Part shown: piece after piece, positions 62,303 to 64,000 of the stretch
Position numbering within the stretch: the stretch's first letter is position 1
Layout of the letters: the number at the start of each line of letters is the position of its first letter
Origin: Vibrio cyclitrophicus
GTDB taxonomy: Bacteria > Pseudomonadota > Gammaproteobacteria > Enterobacterales > Vibrionaceae
Length of the DNA stretch: 64,000 nucleotides
Direction: 5' to 3'
Assembly (NCBI RefSeq): GCF_024347435.1
Contig: NZ_AP025481.1
Span: forward strand, 806,001-870,000
The notes under the pieces: generated by a model
What the model was told of the DNA's origin: nothing
Database searches by the model: none
The model's input: the letters and a program-made list of their open reading frames with translations, nothing else
Position numbers and translations under genes: made by a program

Positions 62303-64000
62303 ATGAGCAAGGAAACATTTAATAGCACTCGTTTCAACAAGAGCAAAAACAAACCTTTCGAAGAAGTATTAGACGCCAACCTATCAAGAAGAAACGTATT
62401 GAAAGGCGGTTTGGGTATCAGCGCAATGACAGCCTTTGGTGCATTTGGACTTTCCGGGTGTAACTCTTCTAGTCCAAATGCTTCTGTCGGTAATGGTTCA
62501 GGCGCCTCAAGTGCTGTACTGAACTTTGATTCGATTCCGGGTTCACTTACCGATGCGGTTTCCGTTCCACAAGGGTATGTTGCACAAGTTTTAGTCCCAT
62601 GGGGAACACCTCTAAACGCACAGGGCAGCTCATGGAAAGATGACGGCAGTAATACGAGCACCGATCAGCTCAATGCGCTAGGCATGCATCACGATGGTAT
62701 GCACTTTTTCCCGCTAGACGACAGTGATACTGATGGCTTGCTATGTATTAACCACGAGTACATAGATACTTCCGCACTGCACCCCAGCGGCCCGACGATT
62801 GTGGGGGGTGTTCGCACTATCGTCGATGAAGTTCGTAAAGAAATTAACGCTCATGGTGTATCTGTCGTACGAATTCAACTTGAAGACAATATGTGGACAC
62901 TGGTCGATAATGATCCACTCAACCGTCGTTATACTGGTGCAACGGTCATGGACCTATCGGGACCTGTTGCGAACACAGAGTTGACCGTAACCCGCTTCTC
63001 ACAAGATGGCAGCCAAGCTCGCGGTACACTAAACAACTGTGGAAATGGTTTTACTCCTTGGGGCACTTATCTAACGTGTGAAGAAAACTGGCCAGGGTAC
63101 TTTGTGAATACTGGCATTCGAACTGAAGAACAAAACCGTATTGGTATCGATGATCAAAACACACGTTACTTATGGGAAACTTTGGCAGGTAATGCAGAAG
63201 AACGTTTGGATGAATTTACTCGATTTGACGTAGAACCGACCGGCACAAGTTCAATTGACGATTACCGTAATGAAGCAAATGGTCACGGTTATATTGTTGA
63301 AATTGACCCATATACGCAAAACTCTCGTGCCAAAAAGCGTACTGCCCTAGGTCGTTTCCGTCATGAAGGTTGTACTTTTGGTAAGCTTGAAGAAGGTCAA
63401 CCAGTGGTGTTCTACTCTGGTCACGACTCTCGCTTTGAGTACCTATATAAGTTTGAATCAACAGCCAACTGGGACCCAGCAGATGCAAACCCTTCAAATC
63501 GCTTGACAGCTGGTGATAAATACATGGATGAAGGTACGTTGTACGTGGCGCGCTTCAACGAAGACAGCACCGGTACTTGGCTGCCGCTAACACTAGAAAG
63601 TACCACTGTTTCTGGAGGTACACTGGCGGACAACTTTAACTCGTTAGCAGAAATAATCCTAAACACGGCAGGTGCCGCCGACCTTGTTGGAGCCACTCCA
63701 ATGGATCGTCCGGAGTGGTGTACAGTAGACCCATACACTGGTTCTGTATATCTAACGTTAACCAACAACACTTCTCGTACCGATGAAACAAACGCAGCAA
63801 ACCCACGTTTGAACAACAAATTTGGTCATGTGATTCGTTGGGATGAGAGTGAAGCTGCATCAGACTTTACATGGGATATTTTTGTGTTCGGTTCACCAGC
63901 CAATGGTGATGCAGACACTAACCGTTCAAGTTTGACTGACATGAACCAATTTGCGAGTCCGGACGGCTTAGCGTTTGATCCCCGCGGTATTTTGTGGATT
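62303..64000 (+). CDS. PhoX-type alkaline phosphatase, Tat-exported (3' end outside window)
   Basis: This gene runs off the window, so only the first 566 codons are visible. A twin-arginine signal (SRRNVLKGGLGISAMTAFG) is followed by a lipobox-like LSGC, so it may be lipidated. The DUF839/PhoX domain follows: GMHHDGMHFFPL, LCINHEYID, GFTPWGTYLTCEENW, FRHEGCTFGKLEEGQPVVFYSGHDSRFEYLYKF and MDRPEWCTVDP. PhoX enzymes use calcium and iron to hydrolyse phosphate esters outside the cell when phosphate is scarce, which fits the possible Pho box upstream. Confidence 0.9.
   Translation, partial: MSKETFNSTRFNKSKNKPFEEVLDANLSRRNVLKGGLGISAMTAFGAFGLSGCNSSSPNASVGNGSGASSAVLNFDSIPGSLTDAVSVPQGYVAQVLVPWGTPLNAQGSSWKDDGSNTSTDQLNALGMHHDGMHFFPLDDSDTDGLLCINHEYIDTSALHPSGPTIVGGVRTIVDEVRKEINAHGVSVVRIQLEDNMWTLVDNDPLNRRYTGATVMDLSGPVANTELTVTRFSQDGSQARGTLNNCGNGFTPWGTYLTCEENWPGYFVNTGIRTEEQNRIGIDDQNTRYLWETLAGNAEERLDEFTRFDVEPTGTSSIDDYRNEANGHGYIVEIDPYTQNSRAKKRTALGRFRHEGCTFGKLEEGQPVVFYSGHDSRFEYLYKFESTANWDPADANPSNRLTAGDKYMDEGTLYVARFNEDSTGTWLPLTLESTTVSGGTLADNFNSLAEIILNTAGAADLVGATPMDRPEWCTVDPYTGSVYLTLTNNTSRTDETNAANPRLNNKFGHVIRWDESEAASDFTWDIFVFGSPANGDADTNRSSLTDMNQFASPDGLAFDPRGILWI

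Noticed and set aside
62254..62661. 135-residue minus-strand open frame near the PhoX start
   Set aside because: It is antisense to the clear Tat-signal start of the PhoX gene (62303) and shows no family features.
63421..63819. 132-residue minus-strand open frame
   Set aside because: Antisense to the PhoX domain, which has unmistakable motifs in the plus frame.

Overview
This window looks like a stretch of a marine Vibrio genome, probably from the Splendidus group and probably chromosome II. The evidence is gene content: napFDABC beside narPQ, a phaB-phaA-phaP-phaC cluster, a VolA/FadL pair, ToxR-like membrane regulators, a DUF2860 outer-membrane protein and a YggL protein. From memory, the nap, pha and volA homologues of V. 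cholerae are on its small chromosome. The species-level and chromosome assignments are inferences. I found no rRNA, tRNA, CRISPR array or prophage.

Layout. 1-4403 is the end of a chaperone/usher fimbrial operon (two chaperones, an usher and a tip-adhesin-like protein), followed by a VpsT/CsgD-like LuxR regulator (4498-5193). 5805-10536 holds a DUF2860 outer-membrane protein, a ToxR/ToxS-like pair, a circularly permuted GTPase and a diguanylate cyclase. 10683-14185 holds a GNAT acetyltransferase, a delta-9 type desaturase behind a FabR-like operator, and an endonuclease/exonuclease/phosphatase-family lipoprotein with a CRP-like site. 14335-22674 is a complete mannosylglycerate locus: divergent mngR, then mngA (PTS), mngB (hydrolase), a glycerate kinase and manA. 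22906-27158 holds an unknown protein, a DUF481 outer-membrane protein, a PL7 alginate lyase lipoprotein and a 2OG-Fe(II) oxygenase. 27301-35272 has an RND efflux pair, then a FadL-type porin with a VolA-type surface lipase. 35641-36865 is a second ToxR-like pair. 37332-46151 is an anaerobic respiration block: dcuC, narP-narQ and divergent napFDABC plus a 45-residue membrane protein. 46279-52917 is the PHB operon, in which phaB is split by a 2.28-kb IS91-like element that also carries a tyrosine recombinase. 53499-64000 holds small envelope proteins, an Lrp/AsnC regulator divergent from an EamA transporter, an operon of two spondin-domain proteins with a two-component system, YggL, and the 5' part of a Tat-exported PhoX-type phosphatase that runs off the window.

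How it fits together. Alginate lyase and mannosylglycerate catabolism (digeneaside, a red-algal solute) point to life on seaweed. Nap, NarPQ and DcuC support growth with nitrate and dicarboxylates at low oxygen. The fimbriae, the diguanylate cyclase and the VpsT-like regulator point to attachment.

The strongest observations are these. Removing 50409-52686 restores a 247-codon phaB exactly in frame. The mannosylglycerate operon carries its own kinase and isomerase. Two spondin-domain secreted proteins share an operon with a response regulator and a histidine kinase whose ATP-binding domain is degenerate.
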